Positions 1-8,039 of a DNA stretch of 64,000 nt are shown in pieces. Made by a program: the position numbers and the translations under genes. The notes beneath the pieces are model-generated. The model was not told the origin of the DNA, did no database searches, and was given only the letters and a program-made list of their open reading frames with translations. The first letter of the stretch is position 1, and every line of letters starts with the position of its first letter. The DNA is taken from the NCBI RefSeq assembly GCF_003837865.1, contig NZ_RQIS01000011.1, forward strand, positions 81,236 to 145,235. The letters run 5' to 3'. Source of the DNA: Paraburkholderia dinghuensis (GTDB lineage: Bacteria; Pseudomonadota; Gammaproteobacteria; Burkholderiales; Burkholderiaceae).

Positions 1-1
1 A

Positions 2-895
2 GCCCGTGATGACGACGAAGCCGAAGCGAACCTGCTGGCACGGATGACGCACGCGGCACGCCGCAAGCTGATGGCCGAGCGCGGCGTCGACAAGCTCGTG
101 CTCTCGACGCCGTCCCACGCATTCATGTACTGGGCCGGCGAGTTCGGCGACGAATACGCGAGCATCTGCAACGACGAATTGTCGGCATTCTGCGCGCAGG
201 ATCCGGAGCATTTCGCGTTCTGGGCGCACGCGAACCTGGCCAACCCGGCGCAGGCCGCGCGCGAGATCGAGCGCGCGGTCACGCAGCTGGGCGCGAAGGG
301 CGTGTGTGTCGGCGGCGCGAATTTCAACGGTCTGGAGGCTTACAGCGAGGAGCTCTTCCCGGTGTGGGAAACGCTGTCGAAGCTCGATGCGCCGATCATG
401 GTGCACGGCTTCAACCAGTCGATCTACTGGGGCGAGAAACACACCGACGACAAGTTCGAGACCACCTCGATTGTCGGCGACTGCGTCGACGAGACGCTGT
501 TCTTCTGGAACCTGATCAACGGCGGCGCACTTGACACCTTTCCGAACCTGAAGACCTATATCACGCACGCGGGCGGCATGGCGATCTTTCAGCTCGGGCG
601 TTTGAACGACCTGAACCGGGTGATGGCGCCGGACTCGCGCAACAAGCGTGGACTGATCGAATACCTGTCGAACTTCTATTTCGATCTCGACGTGCACGCG
701 CCCGGTTTGCGGCGCGGCGTGGTCGACGTGGTCGGCGTCGACAACCTCGTCTATGGCACCAACTTCGGCGGCGCATACGAGCATGGAGACCTGACCGCGG
801 GGCTGGGCCTCACCGACGACGAACGCGAGAAGATCCGCAGCGGCAACGCGCGCAAGCTGCTGAAGCTCGACGCGCACGAGCCGGTAGCGGCATGA
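2..895 (+). CDS. Amidohydrolase-2 family protein, 5' end outside window
   Basis: The frame is open from base 2, so the gene starts upstream; the first in-window ATG (44) is internal or an alternative start. The visible 283 residues from that ATG fit the ACMSD-like amidohydrolase TIM barrel (PF04909): HGF near residue 120, a THAGG metal-ligand-type motif near residue 175, and a GTNFGG motif near residue 240. In this family the last motif normally carries a catalytic Asp (GTD/GSD); here the position is Asn (codon 761-763). Family members hydrolyse or decarboxylate ring carboxylates. It is followed closely by two Rieske-type genes on the same strand, which suggests one operon. Exact substrate unknown. 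Confidence 0.85.
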   Translation, partial: ARDDDEAEANLLARMTHAARRKLMAERGVDKLVLSTPSHAFMYWAGEFGDEYASICNDELSAFCAQDPEHFAFWAHANLANPAQAAREIERAVTQLGAKGVCVGGANFNGLEAYSEELFPVWETLSKLDAPIMVHGFNQSIYWGEKHTDDKFETTSIVGDCVDETLFFWNLINGGALDTFPNLKTYITHAGGMAIFQLGRLNDLNRVMAPDSRNKRGLIEYLSNFYFDLDVHAPGLRRGVVDVVGVDNLVYGTNFGGAYEHGDLTAGLGLTDDEREKIRSGNARKLLKLDAHEPVAA

Positions 896-952
896 AGGCA
901 TGAACGCAGGGAGCGCGAAACCGTTCACATCATGAGAATGAGGGAGACACGA

Positions 953-1897
953 ATGGCGACCGGTAGCTGGTGGGCCGCAGCACTTTCGGAATCAGTCGAT
1001 GCCAGCCGGCCGCTCGCGGTCGTCTGCAATGGCGAAGCACTCGTGCTGTTTCGCGACGCGTCGGGCGCAGCCTGCGCGCTGGAGGATCGCTGTCCGCACC
1101 GGCGCGTGCCGCTCTCGCTCGGCAAGGTCACGCAGAAGGGCCTGCAGTGTGGCTATCACGGCTGGACCTTCGACGGCAAGACAGGGGCTTGCACCGCCAT
1201 TCCTAACCTGCGCGCCGACGAGCGGGTGCCGCCGCGCTACGGGGCGCGCAGCTATCGGGTTGCTGAGGCGGGCGGCTTCATGCATGTCTGGCTCGGCGAC
1301 GGTGAGCCAGACGACGCCCCCTTGCCGGGCTTGGTCTACCACCCGCAGGGCGAAGAGCACACGGGGGCGTCGATCGTGAACGTCGCCGCGCACGAATATC
1401 AAGACGCCATGCTCGACGGGCCCGACTGTCTCGTGTCCTTAGACGGCGTCCGCATGACCGACTTCTTTCTCGGCGATGCGCGTACCGAGGACGGATGGCT
1501 GACGGTGGACCGCGGCGCGGTCTGGAAAACGCGCATGTTGCCGCCTGCGTTCGTGACCGATCATCCGCTGATAGTTCGGACCTCCGTGTCGCTCGCGGGC
1601 GGCGCCGCGCTCGTCGCTCTGCTCGATGCCGACGAGACGCCACTTGTCACCGTGTTCGTTGCGAGCAGTGCGAACCGGCGCGGAACGACGAGCCTCTGCT
1701 GGCGTGGTTTCTGGCACGACGCTCGCGTGGCCGGCGCGCCGCTGCGCTGGCAGATTGCACGCGCGACGGGGCGCTCGCCGTTCAGGGTTCGCGAGCAGAT
1801 CGATGGCGCAGCGCTGGCTGCGCTGCTCGTTGCGCCATCGCGTGATCTGGCCGCCGCGCGCGCCGAAGCACGCGCGCCGATTGCTTCCATCGCGTGA
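953..1897 (+). CDS. Rieske [2Fe-2S] protein, oxygenase alpha-like, without mononuclear iron motif
   Basis: The start at 953 is preferred because AGGGAGA precedes it; an ATG at 932 is in frame. About 314 residues. C47-P-H49 and C66-x2-H69 form a complete Rieske cluster site typical of ring-hydroxylating oxygenase alpha subunits. The segment aligned with the catalytic DxxHxxxxH motif reads D158-x2-V161-x4-V166, so both iron-binding His appear to be Val. The protein therefore looks able to carry electrons but not to activate oxygen. Its neighbour (1964-3034) has the opposite defect, and the two probably work as one complex. The alignment at the catalytic motif is by eye and is an inference. Confidence 0.85.
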   Translation: MATGSWWAAALSESVDASRPLAVVCNGEALVLFRDASGAACALEDRCPHRRVPLSLGKVTQKGLQCGYHGWTFDGKTGACTAIPNLRADERVPPRYGARSYRVAEAGGFMHVWLGDGEPDDAPLPGLVYHPQGEEHTGASIVNVAAHEYQDAMLDGPDCLVSLDGVRMTDFFLGDARTEDGWLTVDRGAVWKTRMLPPAFVTDHPLIVRTSVSLAGGAALVALLDADETPLVTVFVASSANRRGTTSLCWRGFWHDARVAGAPLRWQIARATGRSPFRVREQIDGAALAALLVAPSRDLAAARAEARAPIASIA

Positions 1898-1963
1898 ACG
1901 CGCGGTATGGCGTTGCCGGCCGCAAGCGGAGCAAACGCGCACCAATCGACAAGGAGGAACACC

Positions 1964-3034
1964 ATGAACACAGCGGTCGATAGCAGCGATTCGGCCCCCG
2001 CCCCGAATGCCGACGCACAGGGTGGCGCCGCGCCGCGCAAGGCCGGCCGGCGTGACTGGATACCCGTCAACTACGATCTGCGCGACACGTGGTTTCCGGT
2101 GTCGCACAGCCGCGACGTGACGCAGCGCCCGATTCGCCGCATTATTCATTCGCAGCCGTATTACCTGTGGCGCGACGACGGAAAGCCGGTCGCATCTGAG
2201 TTTCGCCCGGACGCGCCGCAGTCGGCGCGTGCCCGCACGAGCGCATTCACCGGCGGATCAGGGTTCTATCCGGTGGTCGAACGCTACGGTTACGTCTGGG
2301 CGTGGTACGGCAATCCCGACCACGTGGACGTCTTGCTTCTGCCGCACATTCCGTTTCTACCGCTCGACGGCAGTCTGCCCGGCTATACGCAGCGCACAGT
2401 GCGCTTCGACGCGACGTCGGCGCTCTCGGTCGAGAACCTGCTCGATCTCACGCACGCCGATTTTCTGCATGCCGGCACGATCGGCGACGGGATTTCCGAA
2501 TCCGATGTCGTCGAAGTGGAGTGGAATTCGGAGACGCTGACGCGTACGCGCATCGTCACGCAGAAGTCGGTTGCGCCGATCATGCGCTGGGTTGGCGGAG
2601 TGCGCGCGAAGTATCAGGACTTTCGCGCCGTGCTGCACGTGCACCTGCGCAGCAACGTCTGCATTTCGTACCCGCGTTTCCGGCCCGGCTACGACGTGCC
2701 GAACCTGCAGCCGTTCCTGCCGGTGGGCCGGCATCGATCGCGCTGCGACGTCACGTTCAACACGACGGCGGCGCCGGTTCCGCTGCGCTACGTGATGCCG
2801 CGCATCGCGTTCGTGATCCAGCCACAGGACAATTCGGTCGTGCGGCCCCAGAACGAACGCTATTTCGATCCCGACGAGCGCCCGGACCTGCACTCGCGTT
2901 TCGACACGCCGGGCACGCGTTACCGGTTTCAGATGGAGTCGCTGGCGCAGCGCCAGCAGCGGGGCGACTTCTCGTACGGATCCGATGCCGACCCGGGCAG
3001 GGACATCAGCGGGCTGCTCGGCATGAACGGCTGA
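1964..3034 (+). CDS. Rieske-oxygenase catalytic domain protein lacking the Rieske cluster
   Basis: Start at 1964 follows a strong AAGGAGG. 356 residues. The N-terminal part keeps recognisable oxygenase flanks (YYLWRDDGKPVA near 66-77 and YPVVERYGYVWAWYGNP near 102-118), but the roughly 40 residues that should hold both CxH and CxxH are missing; only two Cys exist, both far downstream. The catalytic motif N158-x2-D161-x2-H164-x4-H169 is intact, so a mononuclear Fe(II) site is expected. Electrons must come from another protein, and the adjacent Rieske-only protein is the obvious candidate. A comparable separation is known for NdmC/NdmD in caffeine N-demethylation. Substrate unknown. Confidence 0.85.
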   Translation: MNTAVDSSDSAPAPNADAQGGAAPRKAGRRDWIPVNYDLRDTWFPVSHSRDVTQRPIRRIIHSQPYYLWRDDGKPVASEFRPDAPQSARARTSAFTGGSGFYPVVERYGYVWAWYGNPDHVDVLLLPHIPFLPLDGSLPGYTQRTVRFDATSALSVENLLDLTHADFLHAGTIGDGISESDVVEVEWNSETLTRTRIVTQKSVAPIMRWVGGVRAKYQDFRAVLHVHLRSNVCISYPRFRPGYDVPNLQPFLPVGRHRSRCDVTFNTTAAPVPLRYVMPRIAFVIQPQDNSVVRPQNERYFDPDERPDLHSRFDTPGTRYRFQMESLAQRQQRGDFSYGSDADPGRDISGLLGMNG

Positions 3035-3095
3035 GCGTCGCGCGGTTTGTGCGCGCAGGTGCATGAATCAGGGGGGCAGCAACGGCTGCAGCGGA

Positions 3096-4019
3096 TCACA
3101 TGCGGCCATCGTGACGCGCTGTATAGGCGGGCGGTGAGGCCGAATGGACGAACTGCCGCGCAAGATCGAAGAACGCGTGGCACGGGTCGGCGAACGCCTG
3201 CACGACGTCGAAGTGGTCGCAGTCCTCGACCGTGTAGCCCCGCATCGAGCGCGACGCCGCACCGAATGCGGTTTCATAGGCGCGTGCCTGCTGATGAAAC
3301 GCCGCCGTTTCCGTGCCACCTACGGCGATCAGTTGCGGTGCGTCGCTTGCCGGGGGATGAGCGAGTGCGCTGGCCGCGCGTGCCTCGCCGCGGTTCATGC
3401 GGAGCCCGTCGTTGATCGATGTCTCGCACAGCGGCTCCAGGTCGAACATCGCGGAGATCAGGATCGCGCCATCCATGAGCCGCGGCGGCAGGTCCTCGCC
3501 CACGGCGGGCCAATGCGTGGCCATCATCCTCGCAGCGATGTGGCCGCCCGCCGAGTGCCCGCTCACGATCCACCGTGTGCGCGCGCATCCCAGCGCATCC
3601 GCGTGCCGCCAGAGCCAGGCAAGCGCGCGCTGGGCCTGGGCGACTATGTCGGCGATGCGGACAGCCGGGCACAGCGTGTAGTTGACGATCGCAACCGAGA
3701 TGCCTGCCGCGACGAATGGCTCGGCAACGAAGCTGTACACGGACTTGTCGCCGCGCTGCCAGTAGCCGCCGTGAAAGAACACCAGCAACGGTGCATCGGC
3801 TGTGGCGGCGGGAAAGTAGTCGAGCCGGTCGCGCTCGCCGTCGCCGTACGCGAGATCGAGGGAGCCGCCGCACGCACGTCGGAACCGCGCCGAGCGTGCG
3901 AACCAGTCTTGCAGCATGCCGGCTTCGAAGTCAGGACGTAGTGCGCGCAGGTTGTACTGCGCTTCGAGATCGGGCGAGATGGGCATTGACGGGTGAACAG
4001 GAAGGGGATGAGCAGCCAT
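3096..4019 (-). CDS. Alpha/beta hydrolase, kynurenine-formamidase-like
   Basis: About 307 residues, with an HGGYWQ oxyanion motif and a GHSAGGH nucleophile elbow, both typical of the BD-FAE/AFMID-like hydrolases that cleave ester or amide bonds. A DHFDVV segment near the C terminus can supply the catalytic His. An internal Met 11 codons later is an alternative start. It lies at the end of a minus-strand group (VOC, cytochrome c, RraA, FAH) and converges with the Rieske genes 62 bp away. A role in hydrolysing a ring-cleavage product or an ester of the substrate is inferred from context only. Confidence 0.85.
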   Translation of the reverse strand: MAAHPLPVHPSMPISPDLEAQYNLRALRPDFEAGMLQDWFARSARFRRACGGSLDLAYGDGERDRLDYFPAATADAPLLVFFHGGYWQRGDKSVYSFVAEPFVAAGISVAIVNYTLCPAVRIADIVAQAQRALAWLWRHADALGCARTRWIVSGHSAGGHIAARMMATHWPAVGEDLPPRLMDGAILISAMFDLEPLCETSINDGLRMNRGEARAASALAHPPASDAPQLIAVGGTETAAFHQQARAYETAFGAASRSMRGYTVEDCDHFDVVQAFADPCHAFFDLARQFVHSASPPAYTARHDGRM

Positions 4020-4150
4020 CGCGTGGGTGACGCAGCGGGTCTTGGGTCAAAGCGGTGCGGCCCCGTTTCCGTCGATGTGGTGTACGTATCGTTTTATGAT
4101 TCAGGACTCCTGCGGATGGAGCTTGCGCCTCGATTGCCGTGCAGCAGGGC

Positions 4151-4924
4151 TCAGGCGGATTCGTCAACGACAGGATTGCGCAGCGTGCCGATCCCGTCGA
4201 TCGTGATTTCGCACACGTCTCCAGATAGAAGGGGGCCGACTCCGGAGGGCGTGCCGGTCAGGATGACGTCGCCGGGCAGCAGTGTCACCGCCTGGCTCAG
4301 GTACGACACGATATAAGGCACGGTAAACAGCAGGTCGGATGTGTTGCCGTCCTGTCTGGGCGAGCCGTTTACGCTCGCTCGCACGCGCAGGTTGCCGGCG
4401 TCGAGCCCCGTGGCGATGACCGGGCCGAGGGGGCAGAACGTGTCGAACGCCTTGCCGACAAGCAGGCAGCCGTAGCCCATTTCGCGGTTCTGGATCACGC
4501 GTTCGCTGACATCGTTCGCACAGGTATAGCCGAACACGTGGTCAAGTGCGCGCTCGACGCCGATACGGCGCCCGCGGCGTCCGATCACAATCGCCAGTTC
4601 CGCCTCGTGATGGACGATCTGTGCCTCGCGCGGTCGGACGATCGTTTCGCCGGGGCCGATGGCGGCTGTCGTCGGCATCATGAAGAACTGCGGAATTTCG
4701 GGCGTTTTCGCGCCCGCTTCGGCAATGTGGCCGACATAGTTCATGCCGACGGCGAAGAGCCGCGGCGCGGGCAGCGGACACAGCAACTGCACGTCGGCCA
4801 GCACATCGCGCGGGCCAGCGGGCGTGAGCGATTCGAATGGCGAGCCTCTCAGGCGCTGCAACGTTTCTCCTTCGAGCACGCCGTAGTGAACGGTGTCGTT
4901 CAGGCGATAGCGGGCGATTTTCAT
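4151..4924 (-). CDS. Fumarylacetoacetate hydrolase family protein
   Basis: 257 residues, usual length for the FAH/HpcE type. Visible motifs are GMNYVGH, the metal-ligand HHEAELAIV segment, the ANDVSERV segment and the C-terminal GTPSGVG. Members act as hydrolases, 2-oxohept-3-ene-1,7-dioate hydratase/isomerases or oxaloacetate decarboxylases on meta-cleavage products. Only 10 bp separate it from the RraA-like gene upstream in the operon, which fits a hydration (or isomerisation) then aldol-cleavage pair that delivers pyruvate or oxaloacetate. The specific activity cannot be decided from sequence. Confidence 0.9.
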   Translation of the reverse strand: MKIARYRLNDTVHYGVLEGETLQRLRGSPFESLTPAGPRDVLADVQLLCPLPAPRLFAVGMNYVGHIAEAGAKTPEIPQFFMMPTTAAIGPGETIVRPREAQIVHHEAELAIVIGRRGRRIGVERALDHVFGYTCANDVSERVIQNREMGYGCLLVGKAFDTFCPLGPVIATGLDAGNLRVRASVNGSPRQDGNTSDLLFTVPYIVSYLSQAVTLLPGDVILTGTPSGVGPLLSGDVCEITIDGIGTLRNPVVDESA

Positions 4925-4934
4925 CGGTGATGCC

Positions 4935-5585
4935 TCACAGCTTGCCGAACTCGAGAAACGCGTCGTACGGATCGCGGCCGCCGCGGATTGCGGTACGCAT
5001 GCGTGAGTCGGTGCTCATTGTCTTGACGGTCTCGGTGATGACGAACTCGGCGTGCTCGCCCTCGATCAGCAATGTGCCATCGCGGTCGCCGAGCACGTAG
5101 TCGCCGGGCGAGACCGTCACGCCGCCGATGACCACGGGAACGTTCGTCGCCTCCAGCCGCCAGCTGCCGACGATGTCGATCGGGCTTGTGTAGCGGGCGA
5201 ATACCGGAAAACCGATCGATTCGATTTCGTCGGCGTCGCGCGAGCCGCCGTCGATGTAGTAGCCGCGGATGCCGCGCTGCTTCAACGCTTCGGCTGCGAG
5301 ATCGCCCATGGCCGAGCGCGAATGATCGTGCGGCTGGCACACCACGACGTGATCGGCTGGTGCGCCTGACAGCACGCGTGAGATGAACAGTTCGAGCGAT
5401 TCCGCCACGCTGACGGCCGGATCAGCACGCCCGGTGATGGTGAACACCGGGCCGGCGAGCTTCATTGTGGGCGAGAGCCCGCGAATTTCGCGTGGCAGTT
5501 CGTGCACCGGCAAGCCGTGGATGCGCAGCACGTCGAAGAGGCCAGGTGTGTTGCAGGTGGCCAGTTGATCGGCGAGTGAAATCAT
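4935..5585 (-). CDS. RraA/HMG-aldolase family protein
   Basis: 216 residues from ATG at 5585, which starts at the conserved ISLADQL stretch; an in-frame start at 5702 would add a low-complexity leader not expected for the family. The RGYYIDGGSRDADEI segment carries the G-G-x-R-D metal/substrate site of 4-hydroxy-4-methyl-2-oxoglutarate aldolases and oxaloacetate decarboxylases. It sits directly upstream of the FAH gene and probably cleaves the final 4-hydroxy-2-oxo acid. Regulatory RraA (RNase E inhibitor) has the same fold, but the catabolic context makes an aldolase more likely. Confidence 0.85.
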   Translation of the reverse strand: MISLADQLATCNTPGLFDVLRIHGLPVHELPREIRGLSPTMKLAGPVFTITGRADPAVSVAESLELFISRVLSGAPADHVVVCQPHDHSRSAMGDLAAEALKQRGIRGYYIDGGSRDADEIESIGFPVFARYTSPIDIVGSWRLEATNVPVVIGGVTVSPGDYVLGDRDGTLLIEGEHAEFVITETVKTMSTDSRMRTAIRGGRDPYDAFLEFGKL

Positions 5586-5746
5586 GGTCGAGTTTTCGTT
5601 GCCAGACAGGGCGATTGCAGGCGAGGGCGAGGGCGGCGCCTGCAATGAAGCGCCTCCCGCCCCCCGCATAAGGGTCAAGCCATTCCGGACTCGCCAGAGC
5701 ACGCCGTCGCGCCCGCGGGCTTGCAGCGTCGCGTACCCGTGGGTGG

Positions 5747-6085
5747 CTAACGCTGGCTGAGAACGTAGTCGATCAGTTCTTTGGCCTCCGCTTCGTTCAC
5801 TGGAACACGAGCGGAATCCGGTGGCATCTTGACGTCACCCCAGTGGTAGGGGACGGGTCCGCTGCCCGTGCCTGTCTTGACGATCCGGATCAACATCGGC
5901 CGGGCATTCTTCAGCCCCGCGAAGCGTTGCGCAATGTCGTGGAACGACGGTCCCACGCCTACACCATCAACACTGTGGCAGGCTGTACATCCTTTCGCTT
6001 TGGCGAGTTGTTCCCCGGTCTGTGCAAAAGCTGCACATGAAAAAACGACAGAAAAAATCAACGCGCTTGCACTTCGTACCTTCAT
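5747..6085 (-). CDS. Periplasmic cytochrome c, class I
   Basis: 112 residues. A Sec signal peptide (hydrophobic core ending at CAAFAQ) precedes a CTACH heme-attachment motif near residue 32 and a distal Met candidate in VKMPP near residue 85. Size and motifs fit the c551/c552-like monoheme cytochromes. It can accept electrons from a periplasmic or membrane dehydrogenase; the GMC and CrtI-like flavoproteins in this cluster are possible but unproven partners. It lies between the VOC and RraA genes on the same strand. Confidence 0.9.
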   Translation of the reverse strand: MKVRSASALIFSVVFSCAAFAQTGEQLAKAKGCTACHSVDGVGVGPSFHDIAQRFAGLKNARPMLIRIVKTGTGSGPVPYHWGDVKMPPDSARVPVNEAEAKELIDYVLSQR

Positions 6086-6171
6086 TTCCGTCTCCGTGAG
6101 ATAGGGTTTTTTGCAAGCTGCAGCGTACGCCTGAGCGCCGCGAACATCTGCGCGGGCGGCGCGTCTTGCCT

Positions 6172-6555
6172 TTACTCCGGCGTCCTACACGACGCGACGA
6201 TCTTGTGCCCGTCCAGATCGCGGATGTAGGCGGCATACGCGTTGGGCGCAAACGGGCGCGGTCCCGGCGGCCCTTCGCAGACGGCGCCGAGTTCGAGCGC
6301 ACGACGATGAAATTCCCGCACCGCTTCCCGGTCCGGCGCGGCGAGGCCCACGGTCAGCCCGTTGGCCGCCGTGGCCGGCTCTCCATTGCGCGGGTACAGG
6401 ACCATCAGTTGCGGGGCCTCCTTGCCCCAGCCGCACACTTTCCCCTCTATCGAGAATAGCGACTTGAGGTTTAGCGGTTCGAGAACCCTGTCGTAGAACG
6501 CCTTCGCGCGATCGAGATCGCATGTGCCCAACGTGAAATGCGTAAAGATACTCAT
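6172..6555 (-). CDS. VOC (glyoxalase/bleomycin-resistance fold) protein
   Basis: 127 residues from ATG 6555, preceded by GGAG; a longer frame to 6615 lacks a ribosome site. The beginning (THFTLGTCDLDRAKAFYDRVL) and the GHKIVA end match single-domain VOC proteins with one His and one Glu-type position per module. Such proteins act as isomerases, lyases or dioxygenases as dimers. It opens the minus-strand operon that continues to cytochrome c, RraA, FAH and hydrolase, and is divergent from the TetR gene at 6833. Function unassigned. Confidence 0.85.
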   Translation of the reverse strand: MSIFTHFTLGTCDLDRAKAFYDRVLEPLNLKSLFSIEGKVCGWGKEAPQLMVLYPRNGEPATAANGLTVGLAAPDREAVREFHRRALELGAVCEGPPGPRPFAPNAYAAYIRDLDGHKIVASCRTPE

Positions 6556-6586
6556 GGTTGCTCCGTGTGATCCAGTTGCTCCAACG

Positions 6587-6615
6587 TTTTTAGACAAAAA
6601 TGCGAATAGTGTCAA
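6587..6615 (-). promoter_or_regulatory. Candidate sigma-70 promoter for the VOC-to-hydrolase operon
   Basis: On the minus strand TTGACA (6610-6615) is followed after 17 bp by TAAAAA (6587-6592), about 30 bp upstream of the VOC start. The -35 box is perfect and the -10 box weak, as expected for a regulated promoter. The divergent TetR gene lies about 220 bp away. Confidence 0.5.
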
Positions 6616-6832
6616 TTATGATCGGACCTGGGGTTGGGTGGGCCGATTCGGTTTTCGATGGCGTTCGTGCCATTACAATATGGGCTCGTACGCTGGCTTG
6701 ACGGGGCAGCGTGCGCGGCAACCGGTACGATGGCGCCGGCCTGGACTCCGCAGTCCGGGCTTCGATGCTGCCGGCTGCATTTTCTTTCTGATTTGCGGCA
6801 ATTCCGCACACTTTTGGAAGATTCATTGAACT

Positions 6833-7621
6833 ATGGCTAAAGCGATGGCGTCCTCGAAAACCCGCACCCGAAAGGCAGAGGCTGTGCAGCCTTCGAAGCC
6901 GCGCGCGGCTGTCGGCAAGCGGCCGAAGGCGGTTGCGGAGGCGGTAGTCGAGGCGCCGAAGGCAAGGCGCCGACGCGCCCCGGAGCCCGCCGTCGCGGAA
7001 TCCCCGGTTGCAGCGTCCGCGCCGCGCCGTCGGCGCAGCAACCGGCGCTCCGAGCAGACCATCGACAACATCTTCGCGGCGACCCAGCAGGTGGTACTGG
7101 CATCCGGCGCCGACCGCGTCTTCATTCTTGATGTCTGCGAGACAGCGGGTGTTTCGCGCGGCACTTTCTACCGCTACTTCAGCTCGCAGGAGGAGCTGCT
7201 CGAGGCCTACTCGCGCTATTCGCGCGAACGCTTTCACCGGACGCTAAGCGAGTTGCTCGCAAATGAGGTCGATCCCAACGAGCGGCTCACGCGGCTTATC
7301 CGGTATCTGCAGGACTTCCTCGACTCCGGGACCGCGCAGCGCATGCTGGTCGTCGCACCCGAGTTCGCGCTGCGCTTTCTCAAACGCATCTTCCACGACT
7401 CGGTGGTGCGCTTTCAGGATCTCCTCGCCCCGGTGTTCGACGCATGGGACGAGGAGCTCGGCGTCAAGCTGGACCGGGAGCTGATCTGCGACCTGCTGAT
7501 CCGCCTCGTCATGAGCGAGCTGCTCGTCAGCGGCGGATCGGAAGGCAGCGCGATGCCGCGCCGCATCGGCCGGCTGGTCGATGCGCTGCGCTTTGGCGGC
7601 GTCACACGGGCCCGGCGCTAG
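6833..7621 (+). CDS. TetR-family regulator with a basic Ala/Lys/Arg-rich N-terminal tail
   Basis: 262 residues. The first ~63 are rich in Ala, Lys, Arg and Pro, resembling a disordered histone-like tail. A TetR helix-turn-helix follows (FILDVCETAGVSRGTFYRYF near 97-116), then a ligand-binding domain. Typical TetR proteins are about 200 residues, so the tail is an addition. It is divergent from the VOC-led operon and convergent with the SnoaL gene, so it may control either. Ligand unknown. Confidence 0.88.
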   Translation: MAKAMASSKTRTRKAEAVQPSKPRAAVGKRPKAVAEAVVEAPKARRRRAPEPAVAESPVAASAPRRRRSNRRSEQTIDNIFAATQQVVLASGADRVFILDVCETAGVSRGTFYRYFSSQEELLEAYSRYSRERFHRTLSELLANEVDPNERLTRLIRYLQDFLDSGTAQRMLVVAPEFALRFLKRIFHDSVVRFQDLLAPVFDAWDEELGVKLDRELICDLLIRLVMSELLVSGGSEGSAMPRRIGRLVDALRFGGVTRARR

Positions 7622-7648
7622 CCGGCGCAACCGGGCGCGGCGAAGGCG

Positions 7649-7996
7649 CTATTGCTTGACGAAGTAGCGCACGTACAACTGGCCCGCATCGAAGCGATAA
7701 AGTTCGATGGTTTCGATCGCGCGCCCGGTGCCGATGATCACGTTGCGGACGTAGCAGGCCGCTTCGTTTCCGTTCACGATCTTCGCGACCGGTTCGACGC
7801 GAATCTTGTCGCGCTGCTGGTCCCACATGTGGTCGAGCACGACCCAGCCGTCCTGAGGCGGACGCCCGACGTATTCGATTGTGAGACCGTCGGGCGCGGC
7901 GCGCCGGTAGTCGTCCAGGAACGCCTGTTTGTCGCCTGTGTTCCAGTGGTCGGTCTGTGCAAGCAGGAACGCTTCGATGTGTCCGGTATTCGCCAT
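7649..7996 (-). CDS. SnoaL/NTF2-like protein
   Basis: 115 residues from ATG 7996; upstream extension of the frame is not protein-like. Length and pattern (HWNTGDKQAFLDDYRRAAPDG at the start, then alternating strands ending YVRYFVKQ) fit the SnoaL-like NTF2 cone fold used by small cyclases, isomerases and hydratases. It is the last gene of a minus-strand unit after the P450 (9160-10443) and the 343-residue protein (8040-9071). It may act on the product of either. No catalytic residues can be assigned with confidence. Confidence 0.75.
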   Translation of the reverse strand: MANTGHIEAFLLAQTDHWNTGDKQAFLDDYRRAAPDGLTIEYVGRPPQDGWVVLDHMWDQQRDKIRVEPVAKIVNGNEAACYVRNVIIGTGRAIETIELYRFDAGQLYVRYFVKQ

Positions 7997-8039
7997 GGTT
8001 TGCTTCCTTCGATAAGCCGCGCGCGGGTGTCGCGCCGCG

